From positions 1 to 5,506 of the forward strand of contig CAMWXQ010000094.1 in NCBI GenBank assembly GCA_947178235.1: a stretch of 5,506 nt of DNA. Direction: 5' to 3'. The notes beneath the pieces were generated by a model. It was not told the DNA's origin, ran no database searches, and saw nothing but the letters and a program-made list of their open reading frames with translations. Source of the DNA: an uncultured Muribaculaceae bacterium (GTDB lineage: Bacteria; Bacteroidota; Bacteroidia; Bacteroidales; Muribaculaceae). Below, in pieces: positions 4,889-5,506 of this stretch (position 1 is the first letter of the stretch; each line of letters begins with the position of its first letter). The translations under genes and the position numbers were made by a program.

Positions 4889-5506
4889 TTAAACTTTCAA
4901 CCTGAAATTCGGCATCCTTATGCGCAGCGAGATGCCGACGCGGGCACGGTCGCCGCGCTGGAAGTAGTTGCGCCCCACCGACTCGAAGCGGAATACGCGG
5001 AAGTCCGTGTCGGTGAGATTCTTGCCCCACAGCTCGACAGACCATGACGAGTTGTGGATGCCGGCGGTGAAGGCAGCCTCGGCATAGAACGGCTGACGGT
5101 AGAGGTTCTGCTCGTCCCAGTAAATCGAACCCGTGCCGCGCACCTCGGGGGTGAGGCGGATTTCCCACCCCCCGCGCAGCGGAATCAGCCATGTGGCCGA
5201 GGCGAAGAGGGTGTTCGAGGGGGCGTAGGGTACACGCTTGCCCGAGAGGTCGGTGTGGCCGTCGTTGAAGTGGCGGAAGGTCGCACGGTTGTATCCGTAT
5301 GCAGCGTTGAACGTCCACCGCGGCGTGGGCGAGTAGCGCAGCGAGAGCTCGGCGCCGTACGATCGGGTGCGTCCGGCGTTGGCCATCATTCGGCCCGTGG
5401 TCTCGGCGTCGGGGAAGACGGTCACCTGCTGGTCGCGCAGGTCGATGTAGATTGCCGCGAATGTCGCATAGACCCTGCCGCGGTCGACACTGAAGTGTCC
5501 GCCGAC
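4889..5506 (-). CDS. TonB-dependent receptor, C-terminal 205 residues of the beta-barrel
   Basis: The frame is open from the right window edge, so the start, signal peptide, plug domain and much of the barrel lie outside. The visible part reads VGGHFSVDRGRVYATFAAIY onward and contains repeated amphipathic strands and the usual late-barrel features: NAGRTRSYGAELSLRYSP, a YAPSNT segment, and near the end GKNLTDTDF followed by VGRNYFQRGDRARVGISL. The last two match the C-terminal box of TonB-dependent receptors (NLTD, then G-R-x-F-x-x-G-x-R-x-x-x-G-x-x-L). These receptors import siderophores, haem, cobalamin or glycans across the outer membrane using TonB energy; which substrate cannot be told here, and it looks more like the CirA/FepA style than SusC. 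Oddly, the chain does not end at the last strand but continues with PNFRLKV, encoded by sequence that resembles the adjacent intergenic repeat. Confidence 0.92.
   Translation of the reverse strand, partial: VGGHFSVDRGRVYATFAAIYIDLRDQQVTVFPDAETTGRMMANAGRTRSYGAELSLRYSPTPRWTFNAAYGYNRATFRHFNDGHTDLSGKRVPYAPSNTLFASATWLIPLRGGWEIRLTPEVRGTGSIYWDEQNLYRQPFYAEAAFTAGIHNSSWSVELWGKNLTDTDFRVFRFESVGRNYFQRGDRARVGISLRIRMPNFRLKV

Noticed and set aside
4857..5318. Second minus-strand frame over the TonB receptor
   Set aside because: It is an Arg/Pro/His-rich shadow of the receptor frame, which has the conserved C-terminal box.

Overview
The window looks like chromosomal DNA of a GC-rich member of the Bacteroidales (phylum Bacteroidota). 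Three things point there: the lptC gene has the Bacteroidota form (a lipoprotein signal instead of a simple membrane anchor), a TAnnTTTG-type -7 promoter box lies before coaX, and a TonB-dependent receptor and another outer-membrane barrel sit among housekeeping genes. Genus cannot be fixed from the sequence; Muribaculaceae or Rikenellaceae-like gut bacteria are my guess. Seven protein genes are present, all on the minus strand, so transcription runs from the right end to the left end. No RNA gene, CRISPR array, transposase or phage gene was seen.

Right to left: the last 205 residues of a TonB-dependent receptor (4889-5506, cut by the window edge); a 190-bp gap holding a perfect 33-bp inverted repeat; ftsB/divIC (4408-4698), a small division protein; a 51-bp gap with a 7-bp tandem repeat; a four-helix membrane protein of unknown function (3976-4356); an 83-bp gap with a probable promoter; then the tight cluster coaX (3152-3892), an outer-membrane barrel protein (1912-3162) and lptC (1343-1912), whose ends overlap by 11 and 1 bases; a 270-bp gap packed with small palindromes; and a CNNM/CBS/CorC membrane protein (1-1072, C-terminus cut off).

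The coding content is ordinary envelope and cofactor biology: CoA synthesis (coaX), lipopolysaccharide transport (lptC), an uncharacterised barrel translationally linked to both, a probable metal-ion transporter or regulator, and a septation factor. The overlaps indicate that coaX, the barrel gene and lptC are co-transcribed, probably from the promoter before coaX; the CNNM gene may be read through to from lptC, or have its own promoter inside the repeat block.

The unusual part is the non-coding DNA. The two largest gaps are AT-rich sequence built from one motif, the 13-mer GTTTAAAGTTTAG (six exact copies, three in each orientation), alternating with short GC-rich palindromes whose cores differ in sequence but nearly all keep the ability to form a hairpin. 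One block contains an 83-bp tandem duplication whose copies differ at three places, two of them in hairpin loops and none in a stem. The other block forms a perfect 33-bp inverted repeat before ftsB, and its edge runs into the TonB receptor gene, supplying its last few codons. This looks like a dispersed palindromic repeat family specific to intergenic DNA; its role is unknown to me.
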